The translations under genes were made by a program, and so were the position numbers. From Vigna angularis (taxonomy: Eukaryota > Streptophyta > Magnoliopsida > Fabales > Fabaceae): 64,000 nucleotides of DNA. Under the pieces are notes generated by a model. It saw only the letters and a program-made list of their open reading frames with translations, searched no databases and was not told the origin of the DNA. Shown piece by piece: positions 11,101-24,819 of this stretch. Each line of letters opens with the position of its first letter. Within the stretch, counting starts at the first letter, position 1. The stretch lies in NCBI RefSeq assembly GCF_016808095.1, contig NC_068979.1, positions 22,217,444-22,281,443 on the forward strand, given 5' to 3'.

Positions 11101-13198
11101 ACTTAATTATCAAACTTTACATTAAATAAATACCCTCGCTCAATTGCAAACCCTTCTAGATCTAAGAACAATCTGATTGAAGAATTCAACGAGCCTGACG
11201 GCTAAAATTTAAAAGCGCATATTGCTGGTGTATAAATAAATAAATAAAATCTTCAAAGAAACTTTGATTCAACAGTTTAACATAATACACAAAGTTCAAT
11301 ATCAGACCAAGCTCTACTTTAAGTTTTCATCTCCAAAATGTTAGAATGAAATAACGTAAGAAAGACAAAGAAGAAAATGTAAGTATAAACCCTAGAGTCA
11401 AACAAAAAAAAAGTATGGTAACCATCACTGTAAACTTCTTATGTCGTGTATTTTATATAGCAGGTTACGTAACATGTTACAGATGGCCTGGATATGCATG
11501 TTGATCGATTCAGGCTTTTGGTGCAGAAGGGCAACATGTATACGCCTTTTGATGAAGCTATTTGGTAGATTGGGGCATGACCTATCGTATTCTCCCCTCC
11601 TACATTTTCGTCTATACATCTATTTCTAACCACACACTCATTCCACACGTGTCAGACCCAAGATTCTCTTCCCACGCCTACTTTTTCTTTACCTAACCTC
11701 CTAGTTCTTAAAAAATAATGATATTCAAAAAATAAAAAATTAATATTAAATATAAAAAATTCATGTGTGTCAAAATATCATTTTTCAAACAACATTAACC
11801 TATCTATTTTTTCTTCTGTTATTTTCTCATTTGGCACAGATTAAGGATGGAAAACAGAACATTTAACATTTATAAGATGACAATATTGGAAATGTAACAT
11901 TTTTTTGTTTGTTAGAGCATCGAACAAAATGAACAAGTTCTGTTTATTGATTATTCTCTGTAACAAAGAAAGAGAAGGGTCAGGCCTTGGCACTTTGCTC
12001 AATTATTTGTTTGGTAATGCAGATAAAAATCAGCAGTAATAATCGGTAAGCTTCTCTTGTTGAACTGAAAACGATTACGAACGAATTCAAGCTTAGTTTC
12101 CCTTTCATGGAGTTGCTTTCTTGTCTTTGTTTTCTTCAGCAGCAGTATCCTCTCATAATCTTACCAATCAAATACCGCAGCTTTTCAAATACATCACATT
12201 TTTTCATATATCACTCTTTTTTTCTTCGAAATCTCACATCCTCGTCGCTCAAATAATTCATATGTATTTACCTCGTGCCCAACGTTTCTTTTTCATTTTA
12301 CTTTTACAGTGTACAAGACAGCTTGATTTTTTTTTTCATATTAGTTCTGGTTTTATAAGGGCTTTTCATATAAAATCTAATTTTATTTGTAGTCATGTGA
12401 TTATTTTGAACCAACAGTTTTCATATAGTATAAAATTAAACATGAATTTTTTATTCGAAAAATATAATATATATTATCATATATTGCCTGACAAAAGCTA
12501 ACTTTATAGTGTCAGAATTACTTACTTCAAGAGATCCTAATCCTGATGGCTTTAGCCTCCTACTCTCTTCCATCTTCTAACACTTTTAAATGTTATTGAG
12601 TTGAAACATCATGTGAATATTGCTATTAGATTAAGCAACATAAATTATTAGTTTGTAGTAAATTGTGTTCATAAGCTTAAAATATCCATTGGCACTTCAT
12701 GTTTTTCTACCACCTACACCGAGGTAGTGCTTCACCTGTAAATGTTTATATGCTTCATCGTTGATTAGTCAATAACACCTTAAAAAATAATATGATAAAA
12801 AAATAAAATTTAAATTTAACTCATTTTTATAAAATCAATTTGTAAAGTATAAGGTTTGTAAATTGACTTTATCTTTATCTCTAATCAATATAAAATTTAT
12901 ACGAAAATCAATTTAACTATTCAATTTTTCTATGTTCAAATGCTAAGAGGAAAAAAAAAATACAATAAATGATTTTATCAAAACTTAAATGAAATAATCA
13001 AATACTAATGCACTTTTTAAAGTGCTTTTTAGTTTTAAGATAAATAAAGTATATCAAATCCTTTAAAGATTTTGTAAACTTACTAGTGCAAGATATATAA
13101 TAAAGATATATAATAGTATTTAACATTTGATCCTGATTATTTAATAAATATATATTTGCTTGTGATTTATTTAAAATTTTATAACAGTTGATTTTAGG
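8161..13198. other. gene-free AT-rich spacer
   Basis: About 5 kb of AT-rich sequence. ORFs up to 126 codons exist (for example 12121-12501) but they are rich in Phe, Ile and Lys as expected of random AT-rich DNA and show no domain, signal or splice context. I recognise no RNA gene or repeat boundary. Confidence 0.5.
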
Positions 13199-15701
13199 TG
13201 TAACATTCCAAAAAAATATAGTGTAAACTATATTAAAGAGAAGCAACATGCATGATAAAGTTGTACAGTTATCCATCTAAAACATAAAGTGATATCTTTA
13301 CCGTCATCCAAAAACAATTATAAATTTAAAACTTTATACACAGACTAAAGTCTACTCAAAACTATACACAAGGTTCTACTGAACTAAGGTAACTACTCAG
13401 CAGCATCACCTCCATCCAAAGCTTGCTCTAGGGAAACCTCTTCTTCAGCTGCTCACATCCAAAGGATGGTCATCGCAGAAGAAAAACAGCAGAATCATAC
13501 AAAACACAAGCATACAACAGGGTAAGCTAGTTTAAAACAGAATTAATCATCAAATCAATTAAATCCAAACAAGCATATTATTCATTCACATCACTTAAAT
13601 CTTTCACACATAACACCACACTGACTTTGACTGTCCGGACTTAGAATGATTGTCGAGTTATGGCGGGTCGTGCACTCGTGGGGGCTTCTATTGCTTTGCA
13701 AAGTCGTTGCCAATGGGTTTCACCCTACCACACTCACGAGGTTAGTCCGTTATCACTCACCTTGGGTCATACTGGAAGCACCCAAGACTAGGACCTCCTG
13801 CTACTCCTCACGACATGGATCAATCCTCTCTACTTGAGAATGAAAGACCATTGGAGCGTCAGGAAAACCCCCAAGATTGAGCTACCATACAGATCATTCT
13901 AAACTTACTTGAATCTCAACTAGAGATTCCACTTTGAATTACAACATAGGGCACCACCATGTCTCCTCTCCTTGAGGATCATGGAATTACGTCCATTATA
14001 CATACTTTGAAATACAACATACAACAATAGCCACAGATATTACATGTTACAACTTCACTTTACTTCATACAATCCTCATTGATTCATATAAAACCAACAT
14101 AAGATCACACAACAACTTGAACTAGAAATGCACCTCTCGCACAGCACACACCTTCACATAGCGAGGTTATAAGCTTCTCGCACAGCTACTTAACTCGCCT
14201 TGCGAAAACCTTAGACAGAGACCAACTACTCTTGATCTCTCGCATAGCGATTAAACTCGCTATGCGAATAAACTGTGAAATGCATCAGACCCCAACCCCT
14301 CGCATAGCGTCCCAACTCGCTATGCGAGAACCTCAGACATAACTTGACTCCCCAAACACTCGCAGAGCGAGACTCACTCGCTGTTTGAATAAAAAGAACA
14401 ATGGTTCCAGACCCCAGCCAGTCGCATAGCGATTAGATTCGCTATGCGGATATACAAACAGAGAGCAACCCTCTCACTTCACTCGCACAATGCCCCCATT
14501 CGCTATGCGAGTGTCTTGGTAGAGAACACCTCGCCAAGGTGACTCGCTATGCGAATCCATTCACACAACGAGTCTGCATAATCTGCAGAACGAAATTCTG
14601 CAGAATTATGCAACTTAACCCCCTCTTTACCAATTCCACTCAACTTTGCCAACTTCTAACAATCCTAATACGATGTATATACTTAATTGGACTAGACTAA
14701 ATGATTCTACACATTCCTAACCCCAATCTAAAGTGTTTATGCACCAAACTCTACTCTAAAACCTCCAATTCATCAACTTAGAGACTCAAAACCAATTCTA
14801 CCACTTTGAACCTGTTTTTGACCATTTTGATGACTCAAACCAATCACATATGACCTATCTACACTACCCCAACAGTCCCTAACAGCCCTTGACCATTACT
14901 ACTCAAATTCACTACTTCACTTCCTCTAAAACACACTAAACACACTCAAATCACCTCACACTTTACTTCATCAACACCATAACAGATTATATACAATAAC
15001 CACTCCTAATTTGCGCAATCACAGCACTTAGATTCATCCAAACCAGTTCATCAACAACATTCCAAAATTTCCACAATTTAACATTTCAAGAACATACACT
15101 CACAAGCTGGAATTTTAACTACACAACATTTTAACACAACATTTACCACATATATTACCAATTTGATAATTGAAACACAAACTAGATTCCCTTACCTCAG
15201 AGATAAACAACCCCAAACACAAAAACGCTCCAACCGTACCTTGCACTGCACGAAAACTCAACAGAAACCTACAACTCACCAATTGGTGATAGATAACAAC
15301 ACTTAGAACCTAATTTGAGCTAGAAATTGGAAAGAGGAACCATTAACCACATGCAATACAGAATCATTGCATGCTCACAGTCCAGAGAAGAACAGACAGA
15401 AATGAAAACCACTTACCAGCTGAAGAACACGAAATTGATGGGTCCAAAACGAAGCCCTCAACGTCAGGATTGCCTAGGCACCTCCTGATCATTGAACAGA
15501 TAACTCAGCGGAGAGAAATTGTAGAGAGAAGTCAGAGAATTCTGAGGAATAGAGTTCTAGAGAGATGAAGTGTTCTTAGAATAATGAGAAGTGTGTTTAT
15601 AAAAATTCAATTTATATTGTAAGATTATTTTAAAGTAAAATAATCTATCTCATTATTTTAATTCACCTGCTCTATAACACCCTATTTTTCAGGTCTTTAC
15701 A
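13199..15701 (+). mobile_element. solo-LTR-like element 1 (2.5 kb)
   Basis: Begins 'tgtaacattccaaaaaaata' and ends in '...tctttaca', flanked on both sides by the 5-bp repeat TTAGG (13194-13198 and 15702-15706). TG...CA ends plus a 5-bp duplication are diagnostic of LTR-retrotransposon integration. No internal coding region or second LTR is present, so a solo LTR is the simplest reading. A diverged relative with the same start and shared middle blocks (for example around 'taggacctcctgctactc') lies at 41091-44286. The TGTAACA start resembles the Tekay/Del group of gypsy chromoviruses as I recall it. That lineage call is inference. Confidence 0.8.
14130..14565. repeat. minisatellite inside solo LTR 1 (CGCATAGCGA / TCGCTATGCG)
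   Basis: Degenerate copies, about 60-70 bp apart, each contain 'ctcgcatagcga' followed after a short spacer by its near-complement 'tcgctatgcgag'. Each unit can therefore form a small hairpin. Roughly six to seven units are visible. The related LTR at 41091 has a quite different array at the comparable place. Confidence 0.75.
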
Positions 15702-15706
15702 TTAGG

Positions 15707-18700
15707 TATCATTTATAATATATGGATTCTATCTGATTTTATATTGTTATATCTGATTGATTTTGATTTTTTCCAAATTTGATATATAAATAGAAAACAA
15801 AAACAAAAAATTATTTAAAAAAACTACTTAGAATAAACCTCTTTTATTATCAAAATTGAAGCATGAAGAGTATAATAGACTTCAATTCTAATAAAAATCA
15901 AAGCCTATAATACTTTTTCATTTAAAATTATTTAATTTAGAAAATATTAGACATCTTATAATAAAACTTAAAACATAATAATCTAATTTAAATAAAGTAT
16001 TTTATTTTAAAGATATTACTTTCGGTTATTTGGATTATTTGGAGAATTGAGATCTAACATACTTTTAAAATTAAATAAATTTTATACCAAAAAAATTAGA
16101 CTTCAATTATTAAAATAACTTAAACATAATATATTTTTTTAATTTTTTATTATTTATTAATAATTTTATTCTTTTAATCTTTATAAACCAAGGCTTATTT
16201 ATGATTCTGTTCACAACTGGAAAAAAGAAAAAGTCACCTTTTTTTTACTCTCAGATGTCTCAGTTATCAAACGAATGCATATTATCTCACATAACCATTT
16301 GGTGCACTGGTCAAATCAATTAAAAGTACTAATTGAAAAATAAAAGCGGTAGAATGTGACTCAAGGAAAGAAAAAAAAGTATCTGAAAACCGTCTTGATG
16401 ATCCAATTCATGTGCACAGTTTCCAAATAATTGCATAAAATATTGTGGCAGCTTGTGTTACTCCAAGGGATGGAAATCCACTTAAAGATTTGCAATTTTC
16501 AAAGGCAATTAAAAATATTGCAATCCCACGTGATAAAAGGTAAAATAAGTGACTCTAGACATTTATTTATTTGTAAGTTTTTCCTTTAGAGTATAGAGAT
16601 GAGCACAAGATGCATATCAAAGCGCTTGTTTTCCTCAAGGAATCTTTATAGAATGTCGTATATTGCTGTGAGTGGATCTTTCCATGTTCTATTCGTACTT
16701 TTTATACAAACTTTGCATGTAATTTTCAAGTCTGGGAAAATATTCATGAATATCAATTCCAAGTAGTTGAATGACATCTCATTTGGAGATGTATGAGAGG
16801 AATCAACGAATCATTCAATCATGTATGTATGCATTTACGGCTAAAAATACAAACTTCAGTGGTAGAACCATTCTACCACATTGAAAAACCAAACCAGAGA
16901 AAAAACATCGCTGACACTACGAAATTAAACAAATTCTCTCTTTCTATGGATTACAGACATTCTATCCGCTTCCTTCTTTTAAACAAATTCTTATATTATA
17001 ATCTTTGTCTTTCTTTAATTACTTAGAGGCACTATATTACTTTTTAACTCCTTTATTTTATTTCTTGGAGTATCGACTTTCTTCATTCGTTTTATCTCTC
17101 CATCTAACTAATCTAGCTATTTGAGTATCAGGGGTTTCATTTAATTATAGTTTCCATCATGATTCATAAAAACTCTAGCCTAATTTGATATAATAATTTG
17201 TATAATCGGTTCATGATTATATTATTTTCTTTTTCCTTTTTAAATACAGTTATTCTAGTTAACTTCAGTTAAATAACCAGCATTATATCAGTTTAGGCAT
17301 AATTCTAAACTAACACTCACAAGTTTTCTATAGTTATTTTGAGTTAGGTACGGTAAAATGACGATTAAATTAATCATAGGTCCTTAGTTCTCCGTGGTTA
17401 AAACTTTTAATCAAATCTTTTAAAAAAATTGTCATTGAACTCTTCAGTCATTTAATCTATGTAATTAAGTTGGCAAAAAAATTATGATGGACGGCAACTT
17501 CTAAAAGAATAGGAAATTGTCAAATTTTAAAAAAAGGTGGCCACGTATCCTTTTAATTTCTTGAAATAACACCTTTGGTTTTGTCTGTAAACAATCATTA
17601 ACATTTTAAGAAATATGATCTGTTCATTCACCTGGTATTCTATGCAAACACCTAAATTAAGATAATAATGAAAAAGATCATAAAGAGAAAAAATAAAATA
17701 AAAAAAAATAAGAAAAAGGAGGAATGAAAAGAAGTAATAAAAAAAAGAAATTAAAGAATTAAGTTTTTATATTGAATCTTGTAAACTGTTATAGAAAAGA
17801 AAACGTAAAAGATGAGATACCACTAGATACCACTTAACCTTAACGTAAGAAACAAATAAAAAATAAGAAAGACTAGTGTCAAATAAATTTAATTTAAATG
17901 TCTTAAAATATCATTTTCCTTTTCGAAACTAAATAATTAAACTTTCAAAGACGTAACGGTATTCATCCATTTAAGAAAGTTAATTACAGTAGTTTTACCA
18001 ATTCAAAATTTATAGGAGCAACCGTTTTTAGTTTAAAAACCTAATAATAATTCAAGCACCCACTGGAATCATTTATCGTTTGTTCTACCCTTTTTCTGCA
18101 GAATCTATGAAAAAAACTTAGCTCACTTGGTACTGCTGCGCAAGTGTATGACAGTGTCAAAGAAGTTGAAACAAGTTTAAAATTATTTCATGTCAATTTG
18201 ATATGATGTTATTCATTTTAGAATGACAGCATAGGAGAGTCAACATTGTCTCCTATTGTTGTAATAAACAACGTTCATTAAAAAAAGTTCAGAGCCAAAC
18301 AATGGTATTAAAGTCCCTTACATTCTCAAGGTTCACAGACGTCAAAAGCATTATGTACCAATCCTTGGGTGTGATGGGCTGATTCAATGATAAAATAAAA
18401 CAGAGGGAGTGGTTATGCAGTGAAAAGTCAAAACATTTACCATTAGAAGCATGAATAAAAGTTAATGAGACGTACGAAATAAAAGAAAAGGAAGAAGAAA
18501 GGAAGAAAAAGAGGAGGGACAGACCGTACCGAAGCACATTAAGGCTAAACCTGCCTATAACACAAACCCAAAAACTAAAAAACAAGGTGAATAGATAGAT
18601 AGATAGGCATGAAAAGAAAAAACACTAAGCCTAAACCACTGTATGATTGATTAATCAGCTTGGAACCACATGTTACGTGGGACCAAACATATCAAAAATC

Positions 18701-19140
18701 GATCATTTGCATGAATCGTAAGGCAGTTAACGCTTCACAACCAGATCGTACAATACACCCTAATCACGCCCTCCCAAGAGTTGGTGCTATCATATAATAC
18801 ACATATCATATCATTTCATAAATCTTATCACATTATAATAATGCACTAACCCAAATAATAGTAAACATAAGAAAATAGCCAAATTTTCCACACAAAAAAA
18901 AAAAGAGCTTTGCATAATCTCCTACGAACATCCACTGAAACTCAGAAATCACAAAGTATATTACATAAGCAGATAGATTAGAAGCTAAACAATGATGATA
19001 ATGATATCATAATAATACACATTCTGCCATTGTATTTGTATTGCTAATTGCAAATTCAACATTCCCAGCCGAATATATCGCACTACAATCACGATGATGA
19101 AGAATATAATCAAGACCATACTGAAACAAAATAAAACTTT
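15707..19140. other. gene-free AT-rich spacer
   Basis: AT-rich sequence with short chance ORFs. The last 100-200 bp before 19200 may include the 3' untranslated region of the minus-strand gene ending at 19213. Confidence 0.5.
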
Positions 19141-19212
19141 AATATTTTGGTTAATATAAACTTATATAAAGTATTTGTTATTGTTATTATTACTTTTTTA
19201 ATCTACAAAATT

Positions 19213-19896
19213 TCAACCTCTATACAAAGGAGACCGTTCCTGAACCACTTTAGAAACCTTCGATTGCCGGAAAGCCTTCATCGGACTTGGAAAGAACCAC
19301 CCTCTCCCCTTCGTCCGCGGTCTCAATTCTCCGTCGCCGGAAACCGCAGTAACCGCCACTGACTTCGATCGCACCATCACCGGATTTACGCTCCCGTCGC
19401 CGTCACGTTCCTCCGCCAAAATCTTCTTTGCGTCCCACTCCTGCTCCGGCGCGCCGCCTCTCGTGCTCTTCTGCGACTTGAACATTGACCAGAACGACCT
19501 CGCCGACCTGCTTCCGTTCAACGCCGGCGAGTCCCTAGCGCTGTCGAGATCCAAACCCCGGTCGCCGCCACCGGAGAACCGCGACCGCGTCCGGAGAAAC
19601 GGAATCGCCATGGAGCGCGAGCGCCGGAGTCCTGGCTCCTGGTCGATGAGGTTGTGGACGCGGCCGACGCCGCCGACGCTGCCAGAGCCGCCGGGCAATC
19701 GAGAGAAGGAGGAGGAGGAGGATGAAGAGGAGGAGGAGCTAGTGGCATAGCAGGAACAAGGGCGCACGTTAGCACAATCAGGGCACAGAGTTGCGAGACG
19801 GTCGCGAAGACAGATTGGGCAAATTCCGCTTCTTCTTCGCTTGGATGGATGCTTGGGACACTTCCAAACTTCTTCTTCGTCGAGGTACAACGCCAT
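19213..19896 (-). CDS. plant-specific Cys-rich, Ser-rich protein of unknown function
   Basis: A 227-residue intronless ORF starting in a good plant context (gaaaATGGCG). The N-terminus has an acidic patch, then a conserved block with Cys13, His16, Cys26, Cys29, Cys38, Cys41, Cys47 and Cys49 around 'CPKHPSKRRRSGICPICLRD'. The spacing suggests a small zinc-binding module. Residues 53-63 are an uninterrupted Ser run encoded by a trinucleotide repeat. The rest is basic, rich in Arg and Ser, and ends with a Lys/Arg/Trp/Phe-containing segment ('KGRGWFFPSPMKAFRQSK') that could be a membrane-association or nuclear signal. I recognise the N-terminal pattern as common in plant proteins without an assigned function; some relatives carry names such as 'membrane-associated kinase regulator', which I would not transfer. 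The G+C content is much higher than the flanks, as expected of a real gene here. Confidence 0.85.
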   Translation of the reverse strand: MALYLDEEEVWKCPKHPSKRRRSGICPICLRDRLATLCPDCANVRPCSCYATSSSSSSSSSSSFSRLPGGSGSVGGVGRVHNLIDQEPGLRRSRSMAIPFLRTRSRFSGGGDRGLDLDSARDSPALNGSRSARSFWSMFKSQKSTRGGAPEQEWDAKKILAEERDGDGSVNPVMVRSKSVAVTAVSGDGELRPRTKGRGWFFPSPMKAFRQSKVSKVVQERSPLYRG

Positions 19897-20032
19897 TTTC
19901 TTTCTCTTGGAGTTTTTTCTCTCTCTAGTTTTGAGCTTAATTTCCTTGTTCTATGTATCTCTGGTGAATTTTCTTTCTATCTCTGTTTGTTTTTCTCTCT
20001 CGCTTTCATAGAGGGTGAGGGGATTTAAAAGG
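19897..20032 (-). promoter_or_regulatory. 5' untranslated leader and candidate TATA box of the 19213-19896 gene
   Basis: Upstream of the ATG the minus strand is AG-rich, the complement of a CT-rich plus-strand run. A 'ttttaaatcc' at about 20021-20030 could act as a TATA-like box, giving a leader near 100 nt. This is position-based inference only. Confidence 0.35.
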
Positions 20033-20049
20033 AGTGCAGTTAACCATGG

Positions 20050-22510
20050 TTAGCGTTACGAGGGGCGCACTTTAACCAGGGTGAGTGACTGTTAGGGAAC
20101 CAAACGCCCCGTTTTGGGTAACGGTTCGGGTTTGTCGAAATGAGTGAGTGGGTTAGCGGCGTTTTTATGATTCGGTCCTTAATTGGGGATATGATTAACG
20201 GGAAAGCCATTAGAAAAATAAAAGAAAAAGAAAATGATTTGTGGTGTGTGCGTTTCAAAAACTGAAAAGGTGAATGTGATTGCTGAGAGTGGATGTGTGT
20301 TGACACCTTCTAAGTCGTAAAAAGTAATGCAGCGTTGCAGACACAAGGAATGCATTTTCACATCTGAGATGGGACTACAAAGCAACCCAACAACTCAGGA
20401 CTGGTCCCACTCCCAACAAGATTATTACTTAATAATGCACACTTACATTTCCCCATTTTTCTTTCATCATTTTTTTAAACTCTTTTTAATATCTATTTAT
20501 ACATTACAAAGTTAGATCAACTAGTATTTATCAATCTGCGTTTACTTTCTCAAATATATATGAATAAAAATATCTACTTTAAACTATTTTAAATTATATC
20601 TTACTTTACCTAAACATATATATATTTGTTTAAAATTGAACAAATTAGAAAGTAAACGAAAATTAGTTTAGATGCCTTTTTCATGAAAAATAATTAAACC
20701 AGAGTTGCGAGCTTCTTTACACGTGTATATATTGTTTTGATGAAGGTTGTGATTTTGTTAATTCAGAAGTGATGATGATTTGGATTATTTTAAATTTGAT
20801 TGTTATGAATGCAACAAACAGGTGTGGAGGAAACTTTGACTTAGTGGCAGTCTTCTTCCTTCCTGATTTGAATAATTTTTTTAACAAGAGGATTTCTGAA
20901 TTTAAAACAGAATTTGTTGTGGTAGATGAAAATTATTTAAAGCACAAGTTGTTTATTGCAGAATAAGAGCATTTAAAAGCATACGGAGTCCTCTAAGGTC
21001 AAAAAGATAATAAGAAAATTCTCATGAGTGAAACTGTTCCTACGAAATTCAATATAGTACGCCTCATCGCCAAAATGGTCAAAGCCATTGAATAACCGTG
21101 TCTCTTAATTGCTCGGTTTGAGCGTGTCAACGTGCACGTGCAAAGACAAGAAGAAACGGAGCCACGAAGGAGCAACATTTTTACTTTTGCGTTGTTCAGG
21201 ATTCGGTGTCTGTCAGTCACCAATAATTATGATTGCATTCGTAAGAGAAGCAAAATTTCCAAAGGCCTAGTAGAAATATTTCGAAATTGAAACGTAATAG
21301 TAGAAGAAATAAGTGGTGTAGCTATTAATATTTATAGGTGGACATGTATGAAAAGAATTATGGTGCCCCCACATAGTGATGGACATTAATTTGAAGATGG
21401 AAGCTTTTCTGTTGTTGCTATTTTTCGACAAGGATTTTGTTTAATGTTTTGTTGGGTGGTCTTTTCAGAGGGACGGTTAGGGTAAAGGGTTTAATAGTTT
21501 ACATTTGCCTGCTTTTAATAGATATTGTTACTTTGGCGTTGTGAGCATGTCCCACCCAAAGTACACTAAATCGCATCCAGCTCCTTCTCCTGCTACTTCT
21601 GTAGGACTCTTTTTTTAACGCTTCTACAAAACTCAAATTAACAATGGTTAAACTTTATCTAACTACAAACCAAAACCATGCCTTTAGTCCCATGCAAAGG
21701 TCACTCTCTCTCTACCCTAGTGATGCAAAAAACACACTGACACCTCTCCACCCTCCAAACCAATACGGGATTCTGTCGGCACGTGTCAAAAATACCGAAC
21801 CGGGACGGGCTTAGGCCCTTGGACTCTGAACGGTGGTACTCGGGCTTTAGCCCGAAAGTTGGACGCCAGAATTCTTGAACAAGCTTTGATTAAAATTAGT
21901 TCCCTAAATTTGACCTGTTGAGTTTTTCAAAACAAATAAAATAATTTGTAAATCTTATAATCAACCATTCATTTTCAAAGGTTTGACAATGGATGAAATG
22001 GTCCGAACAACGACATTTTTCTCTTTTTTCATCGTAGTGGCACCCGATTCAACCATCATATCACTGAATAATTCCAAAGCTCTTAAGAATTGTATGCATA
22101 GCAGTCAAAATTTCATTAAAAAGAAGTATCCGTATATGATTCCATTTATAAATATTAGTATATAATATAGTGTTATGTTATTTTATGAATAATCAGATCA
22201 GTAAACATATAAGAATCACTAGTTGTGCGGTTTATCACTAACTTTTTCCTAAAATCTCAACAGTTCAATAATTTCTAAGTACACAGTGCATGCTGTAGGA
22301 ATTAATTCCTTAAAGTTTATTAGTCGCTGCGAAACAGGGTTTGGATACGTTAAAAACGAGAGATTCAAACTCAGGTTTTCTGAACGAAAATAATACAACA
22401 AAGATATTTTTTTTTCTTTTCGTAAAATAATTAATATTATTTAATAAAGATTAGTAGTGAGTAAAACCAATAAATTAATCTAATTAAATTTATTCTTCGT
22501 CTGTTTTAGT
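20050..22510. other. gene-free spacer
   Basis: Mostly AT-rich with short ORFs below 90 codons lacking domains. I see no repeat end. Confidence 0.45.
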
Positions 22511-24819
22511 TTGGTAAATTTGCAATTTTTTTTATAAAATTTTAAATGCATATTTAGCTTTTCAGTTTTTTCAAAACAATATTTTTGTCGTTGTGATTAG
22601 ATAGTACATTAATGTTAGATAAAAATAATGATTGGTTTTAGAAAACTGACAAATGTGTCATGAAAATGTATACAATGATTAAAATTACGTATAACAAAAT
22701 ATGGGACAAAACGTGGATTTAAGAAAAAAAAAAACTGTACTCAAAAATGAAAACTGTCCCAAGCAATTTAGTTTCACATCTTACTTCACCGTGTAATTTC
22801 TCACTATAGTTATAGTTAAATGATTAACATCTAAATCTCTTCACCATATGGACTACCTTACATGTCATTTATTTTCTTTTTCATCACTTTTCACTTATCA
22901 AAATAGTTGGAATGGGATTTCAGAAGATTCTTTTAGGAAATTTATCAGGATTCAAGGTAGATTAGTCTGATATCTAAAACAAAAATCACTACAAGAAAAA
23001 GGTCATTTACATACGAATTCTTATATACGGATCTGAATCTGTATATAATAAAACTATTACATACAGATATTATGTAGGGATGTTAAAAAATAATAAAAAA
23101 ATTAAAAATTTAACCCTAAGTGAAAACCTAATACGCTGAGAATTAATTGAAAAGTTCTCGCGCCATTCCCAGCTTTCCTTCTCATCTCTTTTGCTCTGAG
23201 CTTTCCCTCTCATCTCTTTCGCTCTGAGCTTTCCCTCTCTTCTCTTTCCCTCTCGATCACAAACCATCGTCACATGTTTTTCGTTAATGAGGTTTCGAGA
23301 AAGGGAATGGGATCGCGGTGCCGTTGAGGGCCCTCGTGCTCCGGTCTAACCGAGGGTTTGGATCGACGGCCGTTGCATAGTGCTACTACAAGGATGACGA
23401 GAAGAGGAGTGTGCGACACACGGCATGCTTGACACACAGGGTTGCAAGCCGAAGCGTGGAGTGTAGTGGGTGATGATAGGGAAGCCTGGAGCTGGGAGGA
23501 ACCTCTTAGCGTAGAGGCTCTCGAAGGTTCTAGAAGTTCCTCACATTTCCATGGCTATGCTCTTCAGCCAGAACCTCAACCCTTGCTCCTACCTCTATCA
23601 CCAACGAGCAAATGCCTTAGATCATGGAAAACTTGTCCCAGAGGAAAATACTCTTTTATGACCATCACGCTTCGTTCTTTTTGCACTCACGGTCACGCTA
23701 ACAAAGTTCCTTCATCTAGTAAGTAATCCCTTTCTTCTTTGATTCATAAATCCCTAAAATTGCAAAACTCGAAAACCCTAATTTGCTTCTTCTTTCTTCC
23801 TATTTCACGTAACGATATGTGGTGTAGTTCGGAAGACGTTGTTCCATTGTTACCAGATATCGATTGAGGCGAGGGTGTTGCATTTTGAAAACATTCGAAG
23901 TGGTAGTAAGGTATGTTTCGGTGATATTTGTTTTCTCACGAGGTTTTTGTTATGTTGTTTTGTTCATCATTCTCTCTGACCTAGTTTGGACATGTTCTTA
24001 GGTCTTAATGGATTAATTAGGGGCATTCAGGAGCCTAACTTTGTGCAATTGACCAAGTCGATGGATTCATCCTTATTTGCAAACACGATATGCAGGTAAG
24101 GAGTTTTATGTGGAGTTAACATGTTCAGTGGCTAGCCTTATTTGTGGTATTTATTGGCACTTCAGGTTTTTACTGTTATATTGGTAACTATTTCCTAATG
24201 AGTTGACCATTGTTGTTACAAGTAAAAGTATAACATGCTTGGAAGTGAAACCCACCTGTTATATTGGTAACTATTTCCTAATTAATGAAGAAACAAAAGA
24301 AAACTTTATCCTAGAAGCTAATTTGGCAAAGTAACCTTTCATTACTAGTATTCATACTCTTTTTTGTACCCTGCTGTATTTTACTAATAAGACAAGAAAT
24401 TTACCATAGTGATTCATGAGTTAATTTGTATCTATGAGATTTTGAATCCTAATTTTGGAGATTTTAATGATTTGATGATCTCAATTCCTGCTAATGGACA
24501 TGACAATTGGTTTGCTTATGTGATTTCATAATCGACCAAGGTGCAGGGTATGCTTAGATATGCATAAACAAGTTCAATTTTCTTCAATGTGACATATGAT
24601 TGCAGGCTATATACAGGGAGAATATCAAATAAAAGTAACTAAAAGTGCCCTGGCCTTGTTGCTAACCAGCAGGTACAATGAATTGGGAAAAATCATGTCC
24701 ATGGCCAAATCTGCATGTATTGGTTAGGGATCACTTGTAACACAAATCTTCATGAACTAGTTGAAAATTAAAGTACCAAAGCTTATCAACTTTAAGCTGA
24801 CTGTTAACTTTTCTTCCAG

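Noticed and set aside
12121..12501. 126-codon ORF
   Set aside because: Phe/Ile/Ser/His-rich with no recognisable motif; typical of chance ORFs in AT-rich DNA.
14130..14565. Possible CRISPR-like array (repeated palindromes with spacers)
   Set aside because: Plant nuclear context, irregular spacing and degenerate units within an LTR; it is a minisatellite.
19463..19775. ORFs on both strands inside the 19213-19896 gene
   Set aside because: Shadow frames of the Cys/Ser-rich gene, dominated by the trinucleotide repeat.
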